DNA from: Enterococcus rotai
GTDB taxonomy: Bacteria; Bacillota; Bacilli; Lactobacillales; Enterococcaceae
Direction: 5' to 3'
Assembly: GCF_001465345.1 (NCBI RefSeq)
Contig: NZ_CP013655.1
Span: forward strand, 1 to 64,000
DNA: 64,000 nucleotides
Below are positions 23,706 to 30,897 of the stretch, in pieces. Position 1 is the first letter of the stretch. Each line of letters opens with the position of its first letter. Both the position numbers and the translations under genes were made by a program. Under the pieces are notes generated by a model that searched no databases, was not told the origin of the DNA, and worked only from the letters and a program-made list of their open reading frames with translations.

Positions 23706-23754
23706 AAAAAAGATTCAGATACCAATCATTCTCGATTGCTACCTGAATCTTTTT
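23706..23754. terminator. Bidirectional terminator after the EEP-family gene
   Basis: AAAAAGATTCAG pairs with CTGAATCTTTTT, with an inner AATC/GATT stem. T runs lie on both strands. Confidence 0.8.
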
Positions 23755-23776
23755 CACTATTACATATAATCCACTT

Positions 23777-24859
23777 CTATTGTCTCAACTTAAACGTCAT
23801 TTCAACTGGATTATGATCTGAATTTTCAAACTCAGCATCAATCACTTTTCCACTAACATTCTCAACATTATCTGAAACGATAAATCCATCAATCAACGCT
23901 ACAAAGGACTCCCCTTTTGTATATGGTTTATCTAAATTACGCACTGAAGGAACTGGCATTTTCGTTTCACTTAAAGCTGCAACTTGTAAATTTTTCGGTA
24001 GCTCTTCTTTTGGAAAAGGCTGTAACCATGTGTACTCTTCTGTTGTGTCGTTTTTAAAAGTCTTAGTCGAAGAATCGAGTAAATCATGATTAAAATCACC
24101 ACCACCAACGACATAATTGCCTTTTTTGTATTCATTTTCCATATGATCGAATAATTTATGCACTTGTTCTTTTTGGATTTTTTGATCCTTGATATAGGCC
24201 GATAGATGAACATTATACAGCATCAAATATTTGCCATTTTCAACTGGAATTTTTGAGACCGTAAAGGCACGATCTAAATCAAAGAATTTATTGAAATTCG
24301 TTTCGATTGGCAAACTATAACGGATACTTGTTTCAATCTCATGATTGCTCAATGTTAAGATGCCTGATTTCGATTTACCAATTGGATCTAATACAGGGTA
24401 CATCAGAAAAGCTGAATCATAATTCGTAGCAAACACACTAGAGTAATCGGAAAATTGCTGATTGATTTGTGTCACTTCATCTACACCACGACTACGGGTG
24501 GCTTGTTCATCAACCTCTTGAAATAAAGCAAAATCTGGATTGATTTTTTTAGTCGTATTGATTACGCCAGAGATATTTTTAACAACACTTGCTTCACTGA
24601 CTGCTTTAGATTGTTTACCGCCATCCATGAAAAAGGTGTAATCTGGCGTGTAAGAACCGTAGCCTATGTTAAACGTTGTGATTTTGTATTCTTTATTTGT
24701 TGTTGCTTGGTTCATTTTAGCCTTTTGAGTGATTTCAACAGGCTTGTTATCCGCAATTCTTCCATAACTAAAAAAAACATAGCTGACATAAACTAGAATG
24801 ATGGCGATAAAAATGGATAGAACACTTAAAAATATTTTGATACTTTTCTTTAAATTCAT
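23777..24859 (-). CDS. Membrane-anchored endonuclease/exonuclease/phosphatase-family hydrolase
   Basis: A 360-residue protein with an N-terminal transmembrane segment (IFLSVLSIFIAIILVYVSYV) and an EEP (DNase I-like) domain. Family motifs are in order: TFNIGYG, then ALFQEVDEQATRS (metal-binding Glu), LYNVHLSAY (catalytic His), VVGGGDFNHD (Asp-Asn pair) and the final SDHNPVEM (catalytic His). Members include nucleases, phosphodiesterases and sphingomyelinase-type enzymes; with an outward-facing domain a phospholipid or extracellular nucleic-acid substrate is possible. It is followed at 15 bp upstream by a zinc-ribbon membrane protein gene on the same strand, probably co-transcribed. Confidence 0.88.
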   Translation of the reverse strand: MNLKKSIKIFLSVLSIFIAIILVYVSYVFFSYGRIADNKPVEITQKAKMNQATTNKEYKITTFNIGYGSYTPDYTFFMDGGKQSKAVSEASVVKNISGVINTTKKINPDFALFQEVDEQATRSRGVDEVTQINQQFSDYSSVFATNYDSAFLMYPVLDPIGKSKSGILTLSNHEIETSIRYSLPIETNFNKFFDLDRAFTVSKIPVENGKYLMLYNVHLSAYIKDQKIQKEQVHKLFDHMENEYKKGNYVVGGGDFNHDLLDSSTKTFKNDTTEEYTWLQPFPKEELPKNLQVAALSETKMPVPSVRNLDKPYTKGESFVALIDGFIVSDNVENVSGKVIDAEFENSDHNPVEMTFKLRQ

Positions 24860-24874
24860 GATTTTCTCAACTTT

Positions 24875-25354
24875 CTACTGTGTACTTTCCATTCTACAAT
24901 AAGAACAAACACTTTCGTTTGAAGGCATCGGTGCACCGCAAAAATGACAGATTTTGTTTCCTACTTTGATCGTGTTTTCCTGATCAGCTCTTATCTTAAT
25001 ACGCTCTTTTTGGGTTTCGTTAGACTTTTCTTTTGAGACATCCTTTGTTACTGCAGCTCTCGTTACCTTATGTCTATCTTCAACCGTTTGCTTTTTTGGT
25101 TCTGGTTCTCGATAAAAAAGGCTCGTAACAGCATCAAACACCCCAATCCAAATAAGTATGTCGTTATCCCAATCACTTGTAACGATAAATACAAAGAGTA
25201 AAATACCACCTGAAATAAAATTTCTATTTAAAATCCTTGGAATCCCAGTTGCCCCAAGTATTAAAGTAAGTAAAAACGTATTTCTAGGTTTCATGTTGTA
25301 CAACAACCCAGCTCTTTTGATCATAAATAGATTATCTTTTATAAACTGCCACAT
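24875..25354 (-). CDS. Membrane protein with C-terminal zinc ribbon
   Basis: A 159-residue protein with two hydrophobic segments in the N-terminal half (NTFLLTLILGATGIPRIL; FISGGILLFVFIVT) and a charged linker. A C-terminal zinc ribbon with two CxxC pairs is visible: ICHFCGAPMPSNESVCSYC. The start at 25354 is preferred for the GGGGGAT sequence before it; two ATGs lie 21 and 27 nt further upstream. Such ribbons usually mediate protein contacts. The function is unknown; it precedes the EEP-family gene by 15 bp. Confidence 0.6.
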   Translation of the reverse strand: MWQFIKDNLFMIKRAGLLYNMKPRNTFLLTLILGATGIPRILNRNFISGGILLFVFIVTSDWDNDILIWIGVFDAVTSLFYREPEPKKQTVEDRHKVTRAAVTKDVSKEKSNETQKERIKIRADQENTIKVGNKICHFCGAPMPSNESVCSYCRMESTQ

Positions 25355-25436
25355 TCTTCTTATCCCCCAACACATTTCCATCTTTTTAACGTAATATTTA
25401 TTATAAGCGTAAAATGAGTTAGTTTCAATATAGGAT

Positions 25437-25478
25437 AAAAAAGCAGAAAGACCTTTTCACAGGGCTTTCCACTTTTCT
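25437..25478 (-). terminator. Terminator after the SDR-merR operon
   Basis: On the minus strand GGAAAGCCC pairs imperfectly with GGTCTTTC and is followed by TGCTTTTTT. Confidence 0.7.
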
Positions 25479-25493
25479 TATTTTTTATGTCAC

Positions 25494-25892
25494 TTAGTCT
25501 ATCTTAGGTTTCATCTTATTGATCATCGCAGTCGTCTTAGGTAATAAATCTTCATAATAATCAGCAATTTTAAAATTTATTGTCGCTAATCTATCCTGTA
25601 GCTCTTCGATTTTCGCTGTAATCCGTTCCTGTTCTTCTTCCAGCAATTGTTTTCTTGCTTCAATCGTAGAGTCACCTACATTCGCTAAACGAACATATTC
25701 AATGATCATTTCCAATGTCATGCCAGACGCTTTTAATTTTAAGATCGACTGAATCCACTCAAGGTGAATCTCATCATAATCGCGAACGCCATGAACTGTT
25801 CTTGTAACAGATGGGATTACGCCAATTCTTTCGTAATACCTTAATGTATCCGCAGAAATGCCTACTAGCTCTGCCATTTCTTTGATCGTCAT
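25494..25892 (-). CDS. MerR-family transcriptional regulator
   Basis: A 132-residue MerR protein. The N-terminal winged HTH reads MTIKEMAELVGISADTLRYY-ERIGVIP, and a long coiled coil forms residues 80-115. There are no conserved Cys, so an organic effector is likelier than a metal. The ATG directly follows the SDR stop codon. Similar MerR-SDR pairs respond to reactive aldehydes or other small molecules. The operon promoter carries an 18-bp palindrome inside a 19-bp spacer, the standard MerR architecture, so autoregulation is likely. Confidence 0.9.
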   Translation of the reverse strand: MTIKEMAELVGISADTLRYYERIGVIPSVTRTVHGVRDYDEIHLEWIQSILKLKASGMTLEMIIEYVRLANVGDSTIEARKQLLEEEQERITAKIEELQDRLATINFKIADYYEDLLPKTTAMINKMKPKID

Positions 25893-26741
25893 CTATTTCT
25901 CCTTTTGTATAAAATCAATTGACTCTGACAATTCTTTATATTGCTCAGTCATTTGTATTTTCTGATTTGCCATATTTAAAGCTAACTCGTATGCATCACT
26001 ACCTACCATTAACTCTAAAGGTGGTTGTGTCATTTCAACGACATCCATATAAAGTGCAGCAACTTTTTCAGGGTCTCCTGCTTGATTCCCATTCATCGCA
26101 GTAACAAAACCTAAACGTTCTTCTACTGATTTTTTGTATGGCTCGCTGATTGTATGAGACATCGCATAGGAATTTTCTGATAAAAATTCTGTTCGTAAAT
26201 ACCCTGGTGCTGCATTGATGACGTGGATTCCAACTGGTTTAACTTCTTCTGCAACAGCTTGGCAAATTCCATTGATTGCAAATTTCGTTCCTGCATAGGT
26301 TGATTCAAATGCGCCTGCATAAAGGCCAGAAATCGAGGATGTATTGATGATATAACCCGATTTTTGACTTCGCATGATCGGTATAATAGCTCTCATCATA
26401 TTCAATGTCCCGAACACATTGACATCAAAACAGGCACGAACTTCCTCATCTGTTAAATCCTCTGCAGCTCCTGCTACCATAAACCCTGCATTATTTACTA
26501 AGACATCGATCCTACCGAATTTTTCAACGGCTAACGCAATTACACGTTTGATATCTGTCTCATCTGTAAGCGACAAGCTAACAGGTAAAAAAGAGGGACT
26601 TTCAGCTCCCACCTTTTGAATTAAACTTTCTTTGTCACGACTTGTTGTGATAACTTGATGCCCATTATTTAGCAACGCTTTTGTTAAAATTAATCCTAAC
26701 CCTTTTGAACCTCCTGTTACGAACCAGACCTTTTTACTCAT
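25893..26741 (-). CDS. Short-chain dehydrogenase/reductase
   Basis: A 282-residue classical SDR. The cofactor motif is FVTGGSKGLGL, the NNAG motif is in VLVNNAGFMVAG, the catalytic Ser in INTSSISGLYAG and the Tyr-x-x-x-Lys in STYAGTKFAING. The C-terminal extension matches the subgroup often annotated as SDR oxidoreductases acting on carbonyl compounds. It is the first gene of a two-gene unit with the MerR regulator, driven by the promoter at 26787-26817. The natural substrate is unknown; induction through MerR suggests a detoxification role. Confidence 0.9.
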   Translation of the reverse strand: MSKKVWFVTGGSKGLGLILTKALLNNGHQVITTSRDKESLIQKVGAESPSFLPVSLSLTDETDIKRVIALAVEKFGRIDVLVNNAGFMVAGAAEDLTDEEVRACFDVNVFGTLNMMRAIIPIMRSQKSGYIINTSSISGLYAGAFESTYAGTKFAINGICQAVAEEVKPVGIHVINAAPGYLRTEFLSENSYAMSHTISEPYKKSVEERLGFVTAMNGNQAGDPEKVAALYMDVVEMTQPPLELMVGSDAYELALNMANQKIQMTEQYKELSESIDFIQKEK

Positions 26742-26786
26742 CTCTATACTTCCTCTCTTTTTGTTGTTTGATCGATCAACAAGGAA

Positions 26787-26817
26787 AGTATAAACCTTGG
26801 AGGTACCTCCAAGACAA
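26787..26817 (-). promoter_or_regulatory. MerR-type promoter with palindromic operator
   Basis: On the minus strand -35 TTGTCT (26812-26817) and -10 TATACT (26787-26792) are separated by 19 bp, and the 18-bp palindrome CTTGGAGGTACCTCCAAG (26796-26813) fills the spacer. A long spacer with a centred palindrome is the hallmark of MerR-activated promoters. Confidence 0.85.
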
Positions 26818-26825
26818 GTTCTTTT

Positions 26826-27374
26826 TTAATTATTTTTTTGCACTAGCTCCGCAAGCTTATTTACAGTGTTTGCATTTCTGATTGTAATTCGACTGTACAT
26901 CTTTGTTCCAACGATTTTTGACCAACGGCTTCTTGAGAAGGTTTTGATCGGTGCCGACCAGAAAATGACTCGTTCGTGATAAGCAACTTTTTCGTACTCC
27001 GCTTTAGCCTCGCCGACAGATTCGATTACTTCCTCGGTTGTTGTTGGCGGGATCACAAAAATCACATTGTGCTTTGATTCTTTATCTGTATTCCACCATT
27101 CTGGCATCTGCTCTAATGCTTCCAGTAACATTTTGGCAGACACAATCGTCACAATGATTTTAAGCCCAAACTCAGATTCAATTAGTTTTTCACAATCTTC
27201 TGTGAGTTGTAAACTATTCGTTTCTTCACTAGAAAAAAGAACATTGCCACTATTTAAAAACGTACTAACATTTGTAAATCCATGCTGTTCAAACCGTTCT
27301 TTCAACGTTGCCATGACCACACGATTTTTCCCACCCACATTAACGCCACGTAATAAAGCAATATAAGTTGTCAT
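26826..27374 (-). CDS. DUF1697 domain protein
   Basis: A 182-residue protein of the DUF1697 family. It begins YIALLRGVNVGGKNRVVMAT with the family's RGxNVGG motif and NSGNVLFSS, and ends with RNANTVNKLAEL. Members are widespread and of unknown biochemical function, resembling ferredoxin-like folds. The gene stands alone; its stop lies 38 bp from the MerR-type promoter of the next unit on the same strand. Confidence 0.88.
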   Translation of the reverse strand: MTTYIALLRGVNVGGKNRVVMATLKERFEQHGFTNVSTFLNSGNVLFSSEETNSLQLTEDCEKLIESEFGLKIIVTIVSAKMLLEALEQMPEWWNTDKESKHNVIFVIPPTTTEEVIESVGEAKAEYEKVAYHERVIFWSAPIKTFSRSRWSKIVGTKMYSRITIRNANTVNKLAELVQKNN

Positions 27375-27487
27375 ATGTAACTCCCTTCACCTTAATAATT
27401 CATCCTCACTAAAGCAAATAGTTTCTTCAATATTGTCCCTATATTATAATAGAGAAAACAATAACTAGAAAGAAAAGAGGGCGTATC

Positions 27488-27859
27488 ATGAAAGATATCA
27501 ATGAATTTTTTTCAAGCATTAATGAACCGGAACATCGTGAGCGTTTAGAAGAATTATTTGAATGGACGATGAAAACTTATCCGCAATTTAGTGTTGTAAT
27601 CAAATGGAATCAGCCAATGTTTACGGATCATGGTACTTTTATCATTGCGTATAGTACTTCAAAAAAACATCTTTCCATTGCACCAGAAACTGTGACGATT
27701 TCTACATTTAAAGAGGACATTGAGAAATCAGGCTATCAACACACAGATAATATCATCAAAATCACGTGGGAGCAGCCAATTGACTATTCATTACTAAAAA
27801 AAATAATCGATTTTAACGTTCAAGAAAAAATCGATTACACGAAATTTTGGCGTGAATAA
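27488..27859 (+). CDS. DUF1801 / YdhG-type frataxin-like protein
   Basis: A 123-residue protein with the DUF1801 pattern: EWTMKTYPQFSVVIKWNQPM, then GTFIIAYSTSKKHLSIAPE and a C-terminal YSLLKKIIDFNVQEKIDY. Firmicute homologues are annotated as iron chaperones with a frataxin-like fold, though the iron role rests on few members. AAGAGGG lies just before the ATG. It is divergent from the DUF1697 gene and followed by a terminator. Confidence 0.85.
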   Translation: MKDINEFFSSINEPEHRERLEELFEWTMKTYPQFSVVIKWNQPMFTDHGTFIIAYSTSKKHLSIAPETVTISTFKEDIEKSGYQHTDNIIKITWEQPIDYSLLKKIIDFNVQEKIDYTKFWRE

Positions 27860-27995
27860 CTTCTATAAAACGACCTTTATTCAAAAAAGTTTTATCGATA
27901 AGAAATTATTGAAGTAGCAAAATCAGCGTACATCTATTATTATTTAGACATAGAGAGTTACTTAATTATCTTCCCCAAAGATAAAATAAGAACCG

Positions 27996-28028
27996 ATCCT
28001 ATCTTGGCTGAGATAGGATTTTTTTTGA
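27996..28028 (+). terminator. Rho-independent terminator
   Basis: TCCTATCT pairs with AGATAGGA around a 6-nt loop, followed by eight T residues. Confidence 0.85.
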
Positions 28029-28146
28029 CCTCACTTTCCCCTCAGTAAAATATAAAGCGGAAAAATTAACAAAAGACTTTCTCTCTCTAGTGTCTGGTGT
28101 CCAGACCGAACAAAATGTTAAGAATTTCTTTAGAGGAAAAATAGCA

Positions 28147-28239
28147 ATGCTGATAACACAAGCATATTTTTTACTCTATCGACTTATTTTTTTACTATTT
28201 AACGAAATTATATTGACTATATTCTCATCTTTAAGTTAA
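28147..28239 (+). CDS. Possible 30-residue hydrophobic peptide
   Basis: An ATG with AGAGGAA 9 nt upstream opens a 30-codon frame of very hydrophobic composition (TQAYFLLYRLIFLLFNEIIL). It reads towards the terminator of the first small-RNA unit, an arrangement seen in type I toxin-antitoxin loci. It does not match the Fst or holin-like toxin patterns I know, and AT-rich DNA yields such peptides by chance, so support is weak. Confidence 0.2.
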   Translation: MLITQAYFLLYRLIFLLFNEIILTIFSSLS

Positions 28240-28257
28240 TATAGTGTTACAATATTA

Positions 28258-28365
28258 AATAAAAAAAGGCGCTCTGCTGGAGGACCGCAAATCATCCCGC
28301 AGAGCCCTGTATTATCAGCACAAACTAATAATACAAGTTGCCTCCGTCAATAGTGTTTATTGACT
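28258..28365 (-). ncRNA. Small RNA unit 1 (paralogue of unit 2)
   Basis: On the minus strand a -10 TACAAT (28372-28377) is followed by about 108 nt that fold into three hairpins. They are TCAAT...ATTGA at the 5' end, TGTATTAT..AG pairing with CTGATAATACA in the middle, and a GC-rich terminator (GGGCTCTGC...GCAGAGCGCC) followed by seven T. The same structure with different stem bases occurs at 28530-28627, which supports a real RNA. It has the size and layout of an antisense antitoxin or other regulatory RNA; no open frame is conserved between the copies. Confidence 0.65.
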
Positions 28366-28455
28366 ATTCTCATTGTACTAAAAGTAAGAAAAGATTACTA
28401 GTCTTTTTTACAAATTCAGTGTGTTTAGTTGACACTTTATTTAGCGAACGCTTCA

Positions 28456-28487
28456 TGGTATTAGTTGCTGACTGATACCATTTTTTT
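28456..28487 (+). terminator. Plus-strand terminator between the small-RNA units
   Basis: TGGTATTAGT pairs with ACTGATACCA and is followed by seven T. An equivalent hairpin lies at 28723-28755 after unit 2, so each unit includes a convergent plus-strand terminator. Confidence 0.75.
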
Positions 28488-28529
28488 AGTTTTGTCTTGC
28501 TTATTTAGATAATTAGAGCGAAAAACAAA

Positions 28530-28627
28530 ATAAACAGGCACTCTGCAAGAAGACCGCAAATCCTCTTACAGAGCCCTGTATCGTCAGCACAAACTGACAA
28601 TACAAGTTGCCCAGTCAATGCATTGAC
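28530..28627 (-). ncRNA. Small RNA unit 2 (paralogue of unit 1)
   Basis: Homologue of unit 1 in the same orientation, about 270 bp away. A -10 TAAAAT (28634-28639) precedes a 5' hairpin TCAATGCATTGA, a conserved middle hairpin (TGTATTGTCAG...CTGACGATACA) and a terminator hairpin with GGGCTCTG...CAGAGTGCC. Between the copies stems change on both sides while loops such as TTTGTG and GATTTGCGGTC are conserved, the mark of a structured RNA with loop-based target recognition. Confidence 0.65.
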
Positions 28628-28722
28628 TTATTCATTTTACCTAATTTTTGTAAGAAATACTAGTATTTTTTGCAAACTTTTAATATTTTGGATAGTCGAT
28701 GGTTATTCATTGAACTTTTGCA

Positions 28723-28755
28723 CGGTATTGGTTGGTGGCAAATACTGTTTTTTTT
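28723..28755 (+). terminator. Plus-strand terminator after small-RNA unit 2
   Basis: CGGTATT pairs with AATACTG and is followed by eight T. Confidence 0.7.
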
Positions 28756-28772
28756 CGCTCTTTTTATAAATA

Positions 28773-28831
28773 GTAAACACCAAGTTCTCCTTTTTCTCAT
28801 TACTTTCTTAAAGTAATCTCTCGGTGTTTAC
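28773..28831. other. Long nested hairpin in non-coding DNA
   Basis: GTAAACACC (28773-28781) pairs with GGTGTTTAC (28823-28831), with an inner stem ATTACTTT/AAAGTAAT. No gene is seen from 28760 to 29238; a short stretch near 28889-28907 (GTTGCCGAGTCAATGCGT) resembles the 5' part of the small-RNA units and may be a broken third copy. Confidence 0.4.
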
Positions 28832-29238
28832 GAGCTTGTGTTCCTAGAATCGATCGCTACCATACTTTTTACTTAGTCTGAAAAAGGTTGCCGAGTCAAT
28901 GCGTACAACGAGAACCAATCGAAAAAATAACATGCAAACAAATAATTTCCGAGATCTACAAGGCTAAGTAATGAAAAGTAACGAACAATTCTATGTTCAC
29001 AAGTAATAGTTAGAATTAATCTGGCGGATTAGTGATTCTAACTTTCAAAACAAGCAGGTTAGCAGAGCCTGTTCGTTCAAGCAGCTGTTTATCCAAATGC
29101 TATTCCTTTTTTGTAAACTACCAACCCAACCATTTTACCAACATAAGGGTAGACAGCTGTTTGTTTTTAATTCTATTTTCTTTTCAATTTTACAAATTAA
29201 TCTAAAATGGCACAATCGTTTCGTTTCTTACCCCCGTT

Positions 29239-29817
29239 CTATAAATCTTCTATAAAATGCTCTGAATATCTATCCCAATATTCCGTGTAGATTCTTTCTT
29301 GATTATTATCTAAATTCAATTGATACAATCTAAACGTCACTTCTACATTCTTAGGTTGCCACAGCTCTTTGTAAGAATATTTGTAGCTCATACCAATTTT
29401 TTGCATGACCTTACCGCTACCAATATTATGGATATCATGCGTAGCTGTAATATAGAGCCACCCCTGGATTCTTAAAAAATCGATAATTGCCTCACTAGCC
29501 TCTGTCACCAGTCCTAAGCCCCAATACTCTTTCAATAAACCATAACCAAAATCATGGCTTTTTGCGCCACTTACTGCAATATAGCCAACTGGGTGTGGAT
29601 TTTCTTTCAGGCAAATGACAAAATAATAACCCCCTTGTTTTTGGTAATTCGATTCAATCTGAGATTCATAAAACTGCTTCGCTTCGTCTTTATCCTTTAT
29701 AGGGTACCAAGGAAGATACTTATTTACCTCTTCATCAGATAATAGGGTGTATAACGCATTCAGATCTATTTCTGTTTTTTCAACGGTCCGAATGATCAAT
29801 CGTTTTGTTTCTATCAA
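29239..29817 (-). CDS. GNAT-family N-acetyltransferase (RimJ/RimL-like)
   Basis: A 192-residue acetyltransferase. It starts IETKRLIIRTVEKTEIDL, as do RimJ/RimL-type proteins, with beta-strand 4/5 motifs in GYYFVICLKENPHPVGYIAV and FGYGLLKEYWGLGLVTEASE; the acetyl-CoA loop is weakly conserved (YWGLGLVTEA). The partner NIGSGKVMQKIGMSYKYSYK is typical of this subgroup. The substrate (small amine or protein N-terminus) cannot be told. It stands alone. Confidence 0.85.
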   Translation of the reverse strand: MIETKRLIIRTVEKTEIDLNALYTLLSDEEVNKYLPWYPIKDKDEAKQFYESQIESNYQKQGGYYFVICLKENPHPVGYIAVSGAKSHDFGYGLLKEYWGLGLVTEASEAIIDFLRIQGWLYITATHDIHNIGSGKVMQKIGMSYKYSYKELWQPKNVEVTFRLYQLNLDNNQERIYTEYWDRYSEHFIEDL

Positions 29818-29944
29818 TGCAATTCCCCTTATTTTTGTATATATTTACCTATAACCTCTTCATTCTATTTAGATTACATAGCCATAACTCTAATCAATTC
29901 TAACTTATATTTGATAGAATTGATTAGAATTATCGTTCTTTTTT

Positions 29945-30172
29945 CTACTCATTATCCTCTAGTTTTTCAAAACTAACCAGTTCCTCAATTGTCGTTCCCA
30001 ATTCTTCTGAAATAGCGTACATCAATAGTAAAGATGGGTTATGCTTATTTTTTTCTAAATTAATAATCGTTTGTCTTGCAACCCCCACTTTCATTGCAAG
30101 GTCGTTTTGAGACATTTCGGTCTCTGATCGGTAAGTACCTACATGCACACTGGTTATTTTACTTTTGACCAT
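29945..30172 (-). CDS. Small XRE-family helix-turn-helix regulator
   Basis: A 75-residue Cro/CI-type protein almost entirely made of the HTH (EMSQNDLAMKVGVARQTIIN followed by LEKNKHNPSLLLMYAISEEL). It resembles the YgzD-like regulators that usually accompany a small membrane protein gene; no such partner is next to it here. The first 15 residues are poorly conserved. The gap to the MerR gene (30173-30468) holds only that gene's promoter. Confidence 0.85.
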   Translation of the reverse strand: MVKSKITSVHVGTYRSETEMSQNDLAMKVGVARQTIINLEKNKHNPSLLLMYAISEELGTTIEELVSFEKLEDNE

Positions 30173-30406
30173 TATACTCTCCTTTCTTTTTTCTCGTTTA
30201 TAAGTATGTATTTTTTGTCATTTATCCTAAAATTGACACCTTAATGTTAACATAAAACGATAAAGTGGGGAATACTTTTGGTCTATACTTGTTGAGTATT
30301 CAGAATTTTTTTATTTTTCACAACAAACTCTCTCTTTTAAACATTACTTTAAAGAAAAAAACTCAACGCTTTGATTATTCTTAACCCAAAATACTTTTAA
30401 TTCTAT

Positions 30407-30437
30407 TTGACCTAGAGTTAACTCTAAGTGGTACACT
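30407..30437 (+). promoter_or_regulatory. MerR-type promoter with palindrome in a 19-bp spacer
   Basis: -35 TTGACC (30407-30412) and -10 TACACT (30432-30437) are 19 bp apart, and TAGAGTTAACTCTA (30413-30426) is a perfect 14-bp palindrome within the spacer. It drives only the merR gene itself on this strand. Confidence 0.75.
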
Positions 30438-30468
30438 AGACATAGTGATACTAAGGGAGGAATGTTCA

Positions 30469-30843
30469 TTGGCTTATAAAATTCATGAATTTTCAAAAAT
30501 GACTGGTCTTACACCCTATACTCTACGTTTTTATGAAAAAGAAGGACTAATCACCGTTAAAAGAGATTTGAATAATATTCGGATTTACGATGATCGAAAT
30601 AAAGAATGGATCGATTTTTTTATGCATTTGAAAAAAACAGGTATGACGATCGAAGATTTAAAACAATACTTAATTTGGTGGCATGAAGGAGAAGCCACGA
30701 ATCAAAATCGATTAGATCTCTTAAAAAAACAAAAGCAGATTGCCCTTGAAGAAATGAAACAAATTCAAGAAGGAATTGACATGTTAGATTATAAAATAGG
30801 TGTGTATACCGAACGAGTGAAAAACAGTCCTATAAAAAAATAA
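30469..30843 (+). CDS. MerR-family transcriptional regulator
   Basis: A 124-residue MerR protein starting at TTG (30469) with GGGAGG 9 nt upstream. The HTH is YKIHEFSKMTGLTPYTLRFY and is followed by the wing and a coiled coil (QKQIALEEMKQIQEGIDMLD). There are no Cys-rich metal site residues. It is transcribed from a MerR-type promoter and followed by a bidirectional terminator, so it is a single-gene autoregulated unit; its target could be elsewhere. Size and pattern match the subgroup that often controls SDR or aldo-keto reductase genes. Confidence 0.87.
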   Translation: MAYKIHEFSKMTGLTPYTLRFYEKEGLITVKRDLNNIRIYDDRNKEWIDFFMHLKKTGMTIEDLKQYLIWWHEGEATNQNRLDLLKKQKQIALEEMKQIQEGIDMLDYKIGVYTERVKNSPIKK

Positions 30844-30848
30844 AAAAG

Positions 30849-30895
30849 CGTACAATAAAACAAAAATGAATCTTTTGTCTTATTGTACGTTTTTT
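30849..30895. terminator. Bidirectional terminator
   Basis: CGTACAATAA and TTATTGTACG, with inner ACAAAA/TTTTGT, form a long stem between the convergent merR and ydcF-like genes. Confidence 0.85.
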
Positions 30896-30897
30896 CT

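Noticed and set aside
23971-24213. 80-codon minus-strand frame inside the EEP-family gene
   Set aside because: Alternative frame within a well-supported gene; no ribosome site.
28258-28487. Small-RNA unit read as a protein-coding gene on the plus strand
   Set aside because: A 45-codon frame starting at TTG exists in unit 1 but is broken after 18 codons in unit 2, so it is not conserved.
29018-29175. CAGCTGTTT direct repeats and AT-rich dyads as a replication origin or mobile element end
   Set aside because: Only two copies, no flanking target duplication, and no transposase or initiator gene nearby.
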